Part shown: one piece after another, positions 1 through 11,452 of the stretch | Layout: each line of letters opens with the position of its first letter | How positions within the stretch are numbered: the first letter of the stretch is position 1 | Source of the DNA: Tubulanus polymorphus | Taxonomy: Eukaryota > Nemertea > Palaeonemertea > Tubulaniformes > Tubulanidae | Length of the DNA: 64,000 nucleotides | Assembly: GCF_964204645.1 (NCBI RefSeq) | Contig: NC_134025.1 | Span: 19,932,001-19,996,000 of the forward strand | Direction: 5' to 3' | Position numbers and translations under genes: made by a program | The notes under the pieces: model-generated | Seen by the model: only the letters and a program-made list of their open reading frames with translations | Databases searched by the model: none | What the model was told of the DNA's origin: nothing

Positions 1-1619
1 ACCCCCCTCCCCCCCAATGGAGGTACGTAATTTATGAACACTCCCTAATGAAAGTGATGCCTATAACGCGTATTGCGCCAGAACGCATCTCCTGGCGTTC
101 TAATTTCAAAAATTTTTCTGGGGGAGGGCCGCCAGACTCCCCGACTTTTTTTCTGGATTTTTAGCTTCACATAAGTGGCAACTCTGCATGTGCTACTACC
201 GTATAGTCACAATACTTGTTCATTGTTAATAATGAAACAAATATATTTCGGGTTCGAATCCCACAATTTAGGGAATTAACAAATATAAATATAGGCTATT
301 GGTCCCGAGATCCCATTTCAAATAATGGGACCTGGGTAAGGGTTAGGGTAATGTACTCGAGGTACCAGAGGCCATCCGACTGGTACTAAAAGCAATCATG
401 GGCACCACAGGCCAACACTCAAAGGTACCAAAGGCCACAATGTTAGCCTCTAGTACCATTATGAGGCCTCTAGTACCAAGTTTAAAACGTGATTATTAAG
501 ATTATTATTAATGATGTTGCAAGTGTTATTAGGCACTTTTATGGGGCAAGTCTTCCTCTATCCATTCCAAGTATCAAAACTTGTTGAGTCCTTGAAACAG
601 CCACATTGCAAGCCCAAAGTCTTGGCCTAGGTCCCAAAATCGACTAACCCGCCCCTAGTGACCCCCTTATCCGGGGCTAAGTGCCCAGAACCCTTGAGAG
701 GTCGTTTTCATCTCAGGGGAATGTATTGAGATGGTCAAAACTGTGGTAGACTTAGTTTAAGGATAACCGATTTTAGCGAAATTGAAGAGTCAAGAATCCG
801 TGAAATGTCCAGACCTCTTTGGAACCATTTTCAGTCGGTCCGCCCGACCCTTAACAGTACATCTTGAGCTCTGAAAATCCTTGGGTTTATAGAAGGGGCC
901 TAATAGATTCGAGATTGAACTATTGAAACCCTATACACGGTGTTCCAGTGGATGGCAGCGCCCTCTGTGCAAATCGAAAAAATGAGTGTGAAATATACGA
1001 AAAAATTCAGAAGTCGTGATTTAAAAACAGTAGTTTATTATAATGTCAAAAAATGTACTACATCATAGAAAAAAGGGCCCTAGACCCTTGGTCGCGGAGG
1101 CTAGCGAGAATAATTACCGCGGGACCATACCAGGGGTCTCAGGCCACCGGGAGACCACTTTTCGGGGGGTCGGAGGACCCTTTAGAGAGGGCCTAGGGCT
1201 CTGAAACTTTTTGGTTATTTAGAAGCGGCATTATAGTACGTGTAAAGCCATTAAAACCCTGCGCGTGGGCCTCCGGTGGGTCTGGGCGGGCCCTGCACTT
1301 TTTACACATTTTTGAACTTTTTGAGGGAAATTTTGAAGACGCTTTGATCAATTACCTTGATCTTTCGGATGTATGAGAATCCCCCCAGGGCCCATCAGCA
1401 TAACAAAAATTGGGTCAATCGGACTCAAGGTCCTATGACCTTTTTTATGCCCAAAAATGTCAATTTTGGCCAGAATTCTGAGTCCTGTAGCTCCCTACTG
1501 GTTTGCCATTTCTCATTGCAATTTGTGATGGGTATTTTTTGAAAAGGGATGTTTTATACCTGAGACAGGTATTTTTGATCAGCCAATTATGACGCAATTG
1601 GCGGCCATCTTGGTGTCAT
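1..1619. other. Non-coding repeat-like DNA
   Basis: I see no supported gene here; the only ORF is about 60 codons with no recognisable content. The stretch looks like decayed repeat. A block beginning CTCTGAAAATCCTTGGG near 869 is echoed about 330 bases later near 1199 by a diverged copy (CTCTGAAACTTTTTGG, then AGAAG..GGC and AAACCCT). Several GGTACCAGAGGCC-like words recur between 360 and 480. Confidence 0.4.
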
Positions 1620-2231
1620 CAGTACTCATTCGTAGGTGGGAAAAAGTTTTTCCACATTATATTGATACCTAAGTGTATTTTGTTACCACAATCCATTAGA
1701 AACTTGTAGCTCATAACATTTTCTATGATTGTGGTGAGTTTCAAGGTCATTGGTTTTTGTATATAGCAACCAGGGGCGTTGAATAATACAATATCTTAGT
1801 ATTTCTATATTATATTCAATGCATATTTTGTAACCACAATCAATTGCAAAGTTGTAGCTCATGACATCATCTATGATTGTGGCAAGTTTTAAGGCCATTA
1901 GTTATTCTATATGGTCACCAGGGGGCGTTGAATAGTAGAATAACTTAATATTTCCTTATTATATTGGTACCTAGGCATATTTTGTTACCATGATCAATTA
2001 CAAAGTTATATTTCGTGATATGTTCTATGATTGTGGTGAGTTTCAAGGTCATTGGGTTTTCAATATGGTCACCAGGGGGCGTTGAATAGTAGAATAACTT
2101 AGTATTTCCATATTAGATTGGTAACAAAGCATATTTTGTTATCATGATCAATTACAAAATCGTAGCTGCTGACATGTTCTATGATTGTGGTGAGTTTCAA
2201 GGTCATTGGTTTTTGTATATGGTCACCAGGG
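1620..2231. repeat. Tandem ~150-bp repeat array, left part
   Basis: At least four units recur with the word CTATGATTGTGG starting at 1723, 1871, 2025 and 2179, i.e. spacings of 148, 154 and 154 bases. Each unit contains GAGTTTCAAGGTCATTGG, then GGTCACCAGGGGGCGTTGAATA, then a TTATATTGGTACC-like stretch. The fourth unit is cut within its CACCAGG word by the transposon starting at 2232, and the array resumes at 6696. Confidence 0.85.
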
Positions 2232-2813
2232 CAGGGGCGGATACAGGATTTCTGAAAGGGCTGGGTTCACCAATCTTCTGAAGGGCACTGTTCCAAAAAA
2301 GGGCACAAAGACGAGGCTTGAGTCTTGATGTCCTTTTGATAAATTGTTGCAGTTTAAGTCGTTTTTTCAGCTATTACAGTCAAATAGAATCAAACAAAGC
2401 CACGATACATTGAACTAAATCGATTTCTATATCGATGACTATAAAATCAAAATGATGCCACGTAATGTAAAAAAAACACTTGAATGAATTCAGTACAGAT
2501 GGATTCTGTATTTTTCCTAGATTATTCAAAAACAAATTCTCAACAAGATAACGCAAATGCTTTTACATAAGACTAACACACTCAACAGATTTTCCTTGCG
2601 TGAATGTCATCAGAAGGATGGATGGAATAAGTAAATATGTGATTGCACATACTCTTGAATTTTTCCAAGCTGTCAAACATAAATTTATCAATGTAATTTT
2701 AATTAGCCAGGCTTTGAACTATTCCAGACAATAGACATCAATGGTAAGGAGGACACAAATAATTTGCTGCAAGCTTTTTTGGAAGTTACGATACAGCTTT
2801 AAAACTATTATTT

Positions 2814-3110
2814 GTGAATAATACTGATTAGGCAGTTAAGATATTACAATTACTTCTGAATACATGTAATGCTGATTCAACACATAGGTAGTTAAGATAA
2901 AATAATTTCTGAATACATGTAATACTGATTCAACATATAGGTAGTTAAGATAAAATAATTTCTGAATACGTGTAATACTGATTCAACACATAGGTAGTTA
3001 AGATAAAAAAATTTCTGAATACATGTAATACTGATTCGGCACATAGGTAGTTAAGATAAAATAATTTCTGAATACATGTAATACTGATTCAAATCATAGA
3101 AGATATAATT
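2814..3110. repeat. 53-bp tandem repeat inside the hAT element
   Basis: About five units with exact 53-base spacing: the word TACATGTAAT (once TACGTGTAAT) starts at 2861, 2914, 2967, 3020 and 3073. Each unit reads ACTGATTC, then CATAGGTAGTTAAGATAAAA, then TTTCTGAA. The array lies downstream of the transposase stop. Subterminal repeats of this kind can be transposase binding regions in hAT elements, but I have no direct sign of that here. Confidence 0.85.
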
Positions 3111-3255
3111 ATTCCTCAATACATGAAATACTGATTTGCAAATAAATAATGACTTCTAATTGGTATAAATGAGATACACAATGAATAACTACTCAAAAAT
3201 TGCACTCGATGAAAACAGACGATGTCTATTTAATGTTGCATATTCTTTGACAATT

Positions 3256-5402
3256 TCAGTCGATTTCCATTTCGTGATGAATATTCAGCAGGGCTAAATT
3301 TGCCAGTCTGTTATCCGTCATGGTAGAACGAAGATAGGTTTTAGTGCGACGAAGGCAAGAAAACGAACGTTCAGCACTAGCACTCCCCACAGGTAATGTA
3401 CAACCGATTACAATTAGCCTGTGTATTCCAGGAAACTCTCATTCATCGGTACATTTTAAAATCTCGTACAGATTACTCGGCTTTTCGATGGATGGATCCA
3501 ACCACTTAGATTTCCACTGATGTAACTCGCTAAGTAATGAATTTGGAAATGTTAAGTCATCTTTCCAGAAAAGTAAACGTTCGCAAACACTTCTTAATCA
3601 AGTTCAACAATCACAGCAGGCACTAATGAAAACACTTCACTGCATGCACGTGTATCATTTGAAAATCTGTTCTTCATTTCATTGCTAACATGATCTATAA
3701 AAGGTATCATGATATTTATCTTGTAGTGCTCCTTCGGTGTTTGAGCCGGGGCATTAGAACGGTGTATTTGCTTCCTGACTGTACGCCTGACAGTTACTTC
3801 AGTGCCAACTTCTTCCGCTAATCGCACTGCTTCCTGATATACTAAATCAAATGACGAGTCGATTTCAACCCTCATTTTCTCGATGACACTAATCTTTGAA
3901 TCAATGAGACTATACGCAGCATAGATGTCAAGATCACTTTCTTGAATTTTTGAAGTCACAGACTGGAGATTAGACAGTACAATCTTCACAACAACAAAAG
4001 CAACAATAAATGGAAATGATCTTAAAGTGCTGAGAAGCCCTTGGGCTTTAACTCTGGTATCATTATCCCAGTTCCAGTTACCACTGTCTGCATATATATC
4101 CCGGTATTCATCAGGATGCAATATGCCCTCGAGACATTCGCATAATACTTTGAACATTTCACAGAAAACAGAAAAACAATTGTGACGTTCAACCCAACAC
4201 GTTTTGCACAATCCTGGTAATTTTGATTTCGCAAAATGTTCTCTTGCAAGATATCTTTCAAAAAAGCGTTGTCGTTTTGGAGAATTGTGCAGGAAGAGAA
4301 AACTTTCATTGATGGTTCCAATCATATTTCTAATATCTGATAATCTACAAGCTGCAGCTATTGCAAGATTTAACACATGGCTCCTACAGTGGGTAAATAG
4401 AGCTTTTGGTGCGACATTACGAATACGCCCTTGGACTCCAACAGCAGCGGAAGACATACAACTGGTGCCATCGTAGGCCTGACCGCGAGACTTGTTGACG
4501 TCAACACCATATTTTCTCAATGACGATAGAATTCCATTCGCAATACTGTCACCGGTTGTCCTTTCTAGATTGACAAAGTAAAAAAAAACTTCCTTGATTA
4601 CATCATTGTCTAAAAATCGTAGACAAACTGAAAGAACTTCTTGGTTGGCATACGTATCGGTTACCTCGTCAGCTATAATAGCAAACAAAGCATCAAGATG
4701 TTGCAGACATTTGGTTAATTTTTCTCGAATTTTAAGTCCAATGATATTAAGAATATCATTCTGTACAGTCTTTGAAGTATATTTTGCATTTCTTTTACCA
4801 GTTTCAAGATGTTCACTGAAGACTTTGTCGTGTTTGCCAAGTAGATCAAGAATGGCCAAGAAGTTTCCGCGATTAGAAGTAATAGACGTATGATCATCTC
4901 GATGACCTCGGAGCGGGATATTCTGCTTTCCACAGAAGATGACCGCTTCCACAACATTCCGTAGAATATGAATGTTTTTTTCGAAAATCTCTTTTGACTT
5001 TTCACTCATACAATAATCGACCGTTGATTCTGGTCTTTTCACAGAATCGTTCAAAAGAATAGCGTCCGACATAGCATTTTTATGAAAATCGGTTTTTTCG
5101 TGTTTATCTAAGATTCCGTCAGAGCCTTTCGCGCCGCCATAGTTTTTGAAAGCACAGGAAACTAACTGTCCAGTTTTAACGCGTCGATCTTTAGGAGGAA
5201 ACATAACGCAATACTTGCAGAGACCGCCCTGCAATGCTGGCGAATAGACTAACCATGGATAATCAGAAAGCCAACTTCTCTGGAATCTCAATGTAATATA
5301 TCGTTGTTTCGACGGCTTGTAGATCAATTGATGTTCAAATTCGTAGTTGTTTCCCAGTATGAAATGATTGTCCAAATAAGCAGCTTTCTCTACGTTATCC
5401 AT
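3256..5402 (-). pseudogene. hAT-family transposase (ZMYM1/DUF4371-like), broken
   Basis: The longest open part (5402 to 3594, 602 aa) begins with a TTF-type zinc-finger-like segment (WLVYSPALQGGLCKYCVMFP near residue 45). The catalytic-core words follow: IIADEVTDTYANQE, YDGTSCMSS and HCRSHVLNLA, as in DUF4371/ZMYM1-like hAT transposases. The frame closes at 3594, but coding similarity continues. A frameshift near 3590-3600 leads into another frame (LLFWKDDLTFPN). That frame has an in-frame TGA at 3439-3441 and then the hAT C-terminal dimerisation signature (LPVGSASAERSFS...LRST...RLANLALL) up to a stop at 3256. At least two lesions therefore separate the core from the dimerisation domain, and the element cannot supply its own enzyme from this copy. 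The start at 5402 is the first Met. A more 5' exon is possible but I did not find one. Confidence 0.85.
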
Positions 5403-6676
5403 TTTTTGTAGTACTTCAAATCTTTCTACAAGGGTTCCAACATCTTTGGCACCTTCATCTAAAAAGGAAATTATTGGTATTTAGTAGTATTTAATCATAT
5501 GTTTAATAATGGTTGCATGCGTTACTTTTTAGATTTGCATAGAATAGCTGATGTCATGCTATGACAAATATTTCGAATGTTAAGGTAAATTATACCTATC
5601 ATATCGCCGATTGAGTTGTTGTTCTCATCACCCTCCATTTCTTCATTGATGACATCATGTCTCTGACGATTCATCGTGGTCTAAAAAGTTGTCAGATTCA
5701 ACAACCACTGCTGCACCAGATCTACAGAATATAAAAATATTATAATACTTGTGTACCCCTGTCAGCATGCTTATCAAATTGAAACTGCCCTTTTTGTATC
5801 AATGCAAATATCACAGGAAGGTTTATGTGCCGATGAGCATATTTACCCTATTCGAGGTGCATGTTCCTCCCATGCTGCATCAATAAGTTCTACAGGTTCC
5901 GCATCGGGATGTACAATAACAGGTTCGACAGCCGTCACACCAGATCTACATAAAGAAATTTATAATAGGCTCTTATGCAATATCGTAATACCACATTTTC
6001 ACACGTCTACCACATTTTCAGTGCCCTTTTATAGATTCGAAAACATGGGTGAAAACTATGTGCCCCTATATCAGTATATATGGTGCAGGGCCCTTTTCTG
6101 AAATTTGGATCCGCAGGAAAAATTAGGTGCCCTCATCAAAATAAAGAACATTCACCCGTTCGGAATGAGAATGAACTATGTTATGAAAATAATGTGCCCC
6201 TGATAAAATTCTCATCGGAATCATAATCCATTCTAGTGCCGCCAAATACATCAGTTATGATGGGTGGACGAAGTTCTTACAGACTAGGCCTACTAGTAAC
6301 TAGTAGTAATATGGCCTTCGTTCGACGAACGAATTCTGTCGTGTTTTAACGTCAAAATTTCCATCTGGTCGCTATCTTTATCTGAACGAATCTGTAATTT
6401 TTGCTGTCTTCGACGCCGCCGCAACATTTTCCTGCTTTTTTCGTTTTTTCGATATCTTTCTTTTGCGGCATATTCAGAGAAAGTTAATAGAAAAATTTCT
6501 TATAACTTCAGCTAGCGAAAGGTCGCCATGTTGTGTACCGAAACGCGGCCCCAGACATAGACACCGGACAACGCGAGGCGCAAACAGCCGGCGCGGGAGC
6601 ACCGGATTTTTCAGCAGCGTGTTTTTTAAAAAGGGCACTTGTCCAAAAAGGGGTGGGTTCAAACCCAAGGAACCCA
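5403..6676. other. hAT element 5' region, no gene
   Basis: Non-coding part of the transposon between the transposase start and the right terminus. The short ORFs at 5751-6101 and 6463-6714 show no family features and are probably chance. Confidence 0.4.
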
Positions 6677-6695
6677 CCCCCTGTATCCGCGCCTG

Positions 6696-6990
6696 CAGGG
6701 GCGTTGAATATTAGTTAGATTGTTGAGTATTTGGAATCACTTCCCAAGTGGGCATGGTGTCCCTGGACCCCTAGTTTGGTTTTGGTTAATAGGGGAGTTG
6801 AATATTGGTACCTATGGATATTCTGTAACCTCAAGCAAATACACAGTTGTAGCTCATGGCATGTTCTATAATTGTGGTGAGTTTCAAGGTCATTGGTTTC
6901 TGTATATGTTCACCAGGGTGCGTTGAATATTGAAATTTTCTCATCGGTGACCTTTTCAAACCACTTCCCAAGTGGGCGTGGTGTCCCTGA
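6696..6990. repeat. Tandem ~150-bp repeat array, right part
   Basis: The array interrupted at 2232 resumes here with CAGGGGCGTTGAATATTAG. It contains a further diverged unit (CTATAATTGTGGTGAGTTTCAAGG at 6866, then TTCACCAGGGTGCGTTGAATATTG). A word CACTTCCCAAGTGGGC occurs twice (about 6739 and 6962). Confidence 0.75.
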
Positions 6991-7234
6991 ACCCCAGTTT
7001 TTAATTTATTGCGATATTTTTTGTAGCATTTCAAATAATACTGTGTTTTGTAAGCAGGTTGAATGAAAGGTATAATCATTTGCTTGGGATCTGTTCGAAA
7101 TACACAAGGATTCAAATTGTACAGGTTCAAGATATGCTGTCAACAATTGATTGGATGATATGCCTACAGAATTACTTAAAATTTTCTATTTCATTTCCAT
7201 TTTAGAACTAGACGTTTCATTAGCTGCTTAAACA

Positions 7235-10200
7235 ATGCCAGTGTCAACAGCTGAGTCATCATTTTTGGAAATCCGACAGCGATACTGTGAAGCCACTCAG
7301 AATGGAAAGTTATCTTACACACATTATGCTAAAGGTTTGATCATTGGTGATGTAGGTGTCGGAAAATCTTGCGTGAAAAATACACTTATTGGTAAACCGA
7401 ATGTTGAAAATGAAGAAACGCATACATTTGGAGTAAAGCAGGATACAATTGAGACGTATTCCTCATCAAAAGTCTTTCACAAAGTTGAAGAATCTGAGCG
7501 TGAATTTTCTAAAGCTGCCGTATTTTTAGCTTTGTACAGTAAAGACTTCATTTTGGCAAAAGTCAATTCGGTAACGTCGGAACATTTGAAGAAAGGTTGT
7601 CAACTTATGGTATCATTCTTGTGTTTGTTAATGTGTGTTTGTATACATTGTGGAAGTACACTTAATTTCAGTTTTCTTTATGTATTCAGTATCATTGGAG
7701 CGTTGTCCATGAATTATATTTTAGATGTACCCTACAATTTGTACAGGTATGGTCAACATCTCTCTATTGTTTGCGTTGTTATGAAAGTCATTTGTGCAGA
7801 AGATTCAGTTTGGAGTCACAGTAATATTGCTACCAATTACAGTAGCGCAAAACTAGGTCTCTTAATTGTAGTAGTTGGAATTGTCATCAGTAGTTTGGTT
7901 ATCGGTATTAGTCACAAGTTCTCCTTCACATCAGGGATATGTTGCTATTTTATGGCAACAGGAGAATCAGGAATCTCAGTCAGCATATTCAATGATTATA
8001 ATACTATTGCTAAACTTATTATATGTATCGTGATACATTTTTTGATAGATTATTACGCGACATATTTTAGGCAATATTTCAAAAGCATTGAGGCCAGACA
8101 TGGCATCATACCGTGTTTATTATTTGCCATTTTCTACAAGTCAATGCCGGTGTTCGTAACGTGTGCCAGCTTCTCCATATTATTTTCATTAGGGATGAAA
8201 TTGAGTGAATATTTGTGTGATAGACAAAAATATATTGTTAAACGAGATATTGGACATACTATCCAATATGTAATTGGTGTTGAAATTGGGATTATTCTCA
8301 GTCAGTATCTTGATTGGCAACTGCATTTTTCGGTATTTCACACATTGCTTTCCTTGGCAATTTACATTTTTGTTGAATTATTTTTTTGCTATCAAAATCA
8401 ATTTGATGCCTACCCTGCAGATGTAGTAGAGCACCTACAAGAATGTGGCTACCAGTCATGGCCTGTTAAGGTGTGCTTGTTGGATTTTGCTGGTAGCGAG
8501 TTATTTCGGGATGCCAATCATTTGTTCATGGGAGAAAGTGCAATATATATGATTGTTTTATCTCTCCATGAAGCTATACTACAGCCGGAATACCAACTAA
8601 ATAGGGTAATTTACTGGTTGAATGTTGTTTTTGCCCACACTCATTACAGAAATGCTAAAGTCATTCTCATCGGTACGAACAAAAGTAGATGTATGAATGA
8701 TGAAATCAAAGGATTTGGTCTATATCTGAAGGATAATTTGAAAAAGAACTTCAAAGATTGTTTAGCTTTAAATAAAAACAGAAATTTTGTTCCATTGTTC
8801 GCGATTGATAATATGGAATCAATGGATACCGTTGGTTCTGACTTAGATGAACTTCATAATGCCATATGGAAGTATGCTAACGATAGAGAGTTTACACACC
8901 AAAATGTTCCTGTTCAGTGGGTCAAATTTAATGATTTGATCATTCACAAACGTAATTTGCGCAGAACTGGTGAAAGTGAGCATTTAGATTGCTGTATTAC
9001 CGATGTGAATGTGCTTTATCAAGAGGTTAAAGAATTATGTATTGTAAATGATGAGCCAGAATTTTATAAACTGTTAGAATTTTACATTAGTTGTGGTGAA
9101 ATATTTTATCGTATGTGTGATCCTCGGCTGTATAAATATGTAATCTTAGATCCACAGATTATCATGGATTGCACGGCCTGTCTTGCCGGTCAATACCTAA
9201 ACTCTATTCCGACGCATCTTCAATTGCACTGGGATCGTTTGGAACAAAAGGGCATCGCTTCACGTGAAATGTTGATGCATTTACTAAAAGGCATTCCCGG
9301 ACTGAGGGAGTACTATATCGCAATACTGCAGGGTTTAGATTTACTTGTACCAATCGAGAGTCAGATCGGTTTGTTGTTTAGCGAGTCCGACACCTATATC
9401 GTACCATTCAGACTACCTTTGCGTCTGACATCGTCGCGCTATAATGATGACGTCGAACAATTTTATTTCGATTTCGGACCATTCAATCCGCAAATGATCT
9501 TTCTGAATCTCATTGCCAAGTGCTTTCAGATGTCGAAGTTTGTTGCTGAACAAAAAGAACTGCGAGTATCTGACCATGACTGGACGAACAATTTGTACAA
9601 GGATTGTGTCGAGTTCTATTATGGTGACTTGTTTCATTATAAAATCGAAAATTTACAAAACTCCATCGATCGAAATATCTTTCTTGTCAGCGTTTGGAAA
9701 ATCGACCACTCTGCATCGATATTTTCATTGTATGGACTTCTCAATGGAATTATTCTGTCATTGTGCAAAAGGGATTTCCCATTCGTGTCGTATAGTGTTG
9801 GGGTGCTGTGCGATTGTGGTGACTATCACAAAGTTGAGCATCGCAATGATTATGGTCCGGTGAAATACATGCCAATTTCATTTCGTACTACCATCGAATA
9901 TAAGTGCAAGGGTGAAACCAAGATATATACCGAAAAAGATGCTCCACACGAGGTAGGTCAACTGATAGTTTAGTAAAGAAACGTGATTATAACATCAGTT
10001 GCAACAACAGGAATTATCTGGGTTTTTTACTCTACAATCTATTAATTCTACCATCCGGATATCCTGCTGGCTTCATAGTGTGTGGTATATTTATTTGGAT
10101 AATTATGAGATGAGTATTCAAATTAGATGTTTCGAATAGCCAGCTGTAGCCTGAGCCTTTGCCTGTACAAATAGAATGAATGCTATGGTTTTCAGATGAA

Positions 10201-11452
10201 AGGTTTTTTCGTCTTGCAACTAAGTATATAGAAAGCAAAATATCAGACCAAAGAAACCGATCAGCTAACCTGATTGGGTTAGTTATAGATATAGGCAGGT
10301 GTTCACATACTACTCCCAGGATTTTAGATAAAAAATTGTATTTCAAGATATTTCTGAAGTATTTGTTCTTGCCAGCAGCGGTGTTACTTTAAAACGCGAT
10401 TGCACATATAAATTGTTAACCACAGCACCACGGTTATTCCACCAGATGGTGTGGGGAGCACTCAGTCTTATGTTATCAAAATTAGTTTATTTTCAATGAA
10501 CTTTGAACTGAATTTTTAGGGAAGAATTTTCAAATGCGTAGATCCTCACAGGACCCACCAAATATACAATAAATTAATTCTTCTACTTCTATAACGCTAA
10601 TCCTTGAATATCGGTAAAGTTTTCATTTATTTATTGATCTATGTAAGAAAAAGTTCATTCAGTTCTCACTGAAATATAGAAGAAATCGAACGCGAAAGAC
10701 CGAGGTACTACTAACAAACTTGGTGTAAGTGGAATCCTCGGTTCCCACAGGATGTCATAGGCTCCCCATAATATTGAAGCAGAATGTGTTATGTCACATA
10801 TAACCTACAAATTGCTTCATTTCATGAAAAGCAAATACTATAGGCCGACTGTAGTGCCCCTGTGTTTGGGCTCTTGTTTGTTCTATCTCATGATCTATTG
10901 ATTCAATTAAATTGTGTTGAATTGAATTCATTAATTCAAATTATTGCAATTATTTAATTCCAGGAACTTATCAGAGACCAGGAAATCTCTACACATGGCA
11001 TCCATAGTACAGCATTCATCTCTTGTAGCTCAGAGGACCGCGCTTGGGCTCAGTGTGAACTATTGCCTGCTTTGCAGAACATCCTGATACCTCGCAAAGA
11101 AATCCAGTTCAGTACAACACACAGTCAGATAATGATCAGCTTTACGCCAAACGAAAGATCGCGTCTAAGTCAAGAAGCAAAAAATCAACAATTTATTGTC
11201 TCAAGTACCTGTATTCTAGTCATTATTAGTCAAAACTACTTGCAAAATTGCATTAATGAATTGCATTTCGCCATCAAGCATTGTATCCAACACAAGAAAC
11301 GATTGATACCAATTCTATTGGACCAGTGTGAATGCCCGCATGAGTTGAGAATTGTCAAACCGCTTCAGTATCCTTCGGATGAAGGTCAGAATGTTTTTAC
11401 CGAATTTTATTTGCCTCTGATAAAATTGTTCAAAGATATGTCTAAGTGTTAG
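7235..11452 (+). CDS. Membrane Roc-COR-TIR protein (Roc split by a TM bundle)
   Basis: Two coding exons, 7235-9952 and 10964-11452 (donor GAG|GTAGGT, acceptor TTCCAG|GAA, phase 0), give 1068 aa. Seen in order: a P-loop GDVGVGKS (residues 38-45); a strongly hydrophobic block at about residues 124-388 with some 8-9 membrane-spanning stretches; the G3-like DFAG at 417-420 followed by SELF; a G4-like TNKS near 481; a COR-like region at about 545-870 (ILDPQIIMDC, VPFRLPLRL); and a TIR domain in exon 2 (AFISCSSEDRAW, then ILVIISQNYL, NCINELHFAI, IPILLDQ). Family knowledge: Roc-COR proteins are GTPase-switch proteins, and TIR domains signal in innate immunity or cleave NAD+. Inference: a membrane-anchored GTPase-controlled TIR protein. 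The start codon has a good context (AACAATGC), and an acceptor-like TTTTAG at 7199-7204 suggests a 5' UTR exon. The membrane block loosely recalls XK-related proteins, but that is weak. The domains are confident, the exact architecture less so. Confidence 0.85.

Larger units (their letters stand above)
2232..6695 (-). mobile_element. hAT-type DNA transposon, 4.46 kb, non-functional
   Basis: The element is bounded by short terminal inverted repeats: CAGGGGCGGATACAGG at the left and CTGTATCCGCGCCTG at the right, which is the inverse with one mismatch. CAGGGGCGGAT is a terminus I associate with hAT elements. It encodes a hAT-like transposase on the minus strand that is now broken, and a 53-bp tandem repeat. 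It sits inside a unit of a 150-bp array, so the pre-insertion sequence can be read from neighbouring units (TCACCAGGGGGCGTTGAATA). Flanks are CACCAGGG at the left and CAGGGGCG at the right. They overlap in CAGG but are not a perfect 8-bp target duplication. Confidence 0.85.

Noticed and set aside
249-261. GGTTCGAATCC, a tRNA T-arm/B-box word
   Set aside because: No A-box, anticodon arm or closing acceptor stem upstream, so no tRNA gene is supported; at most a decayed SINE.
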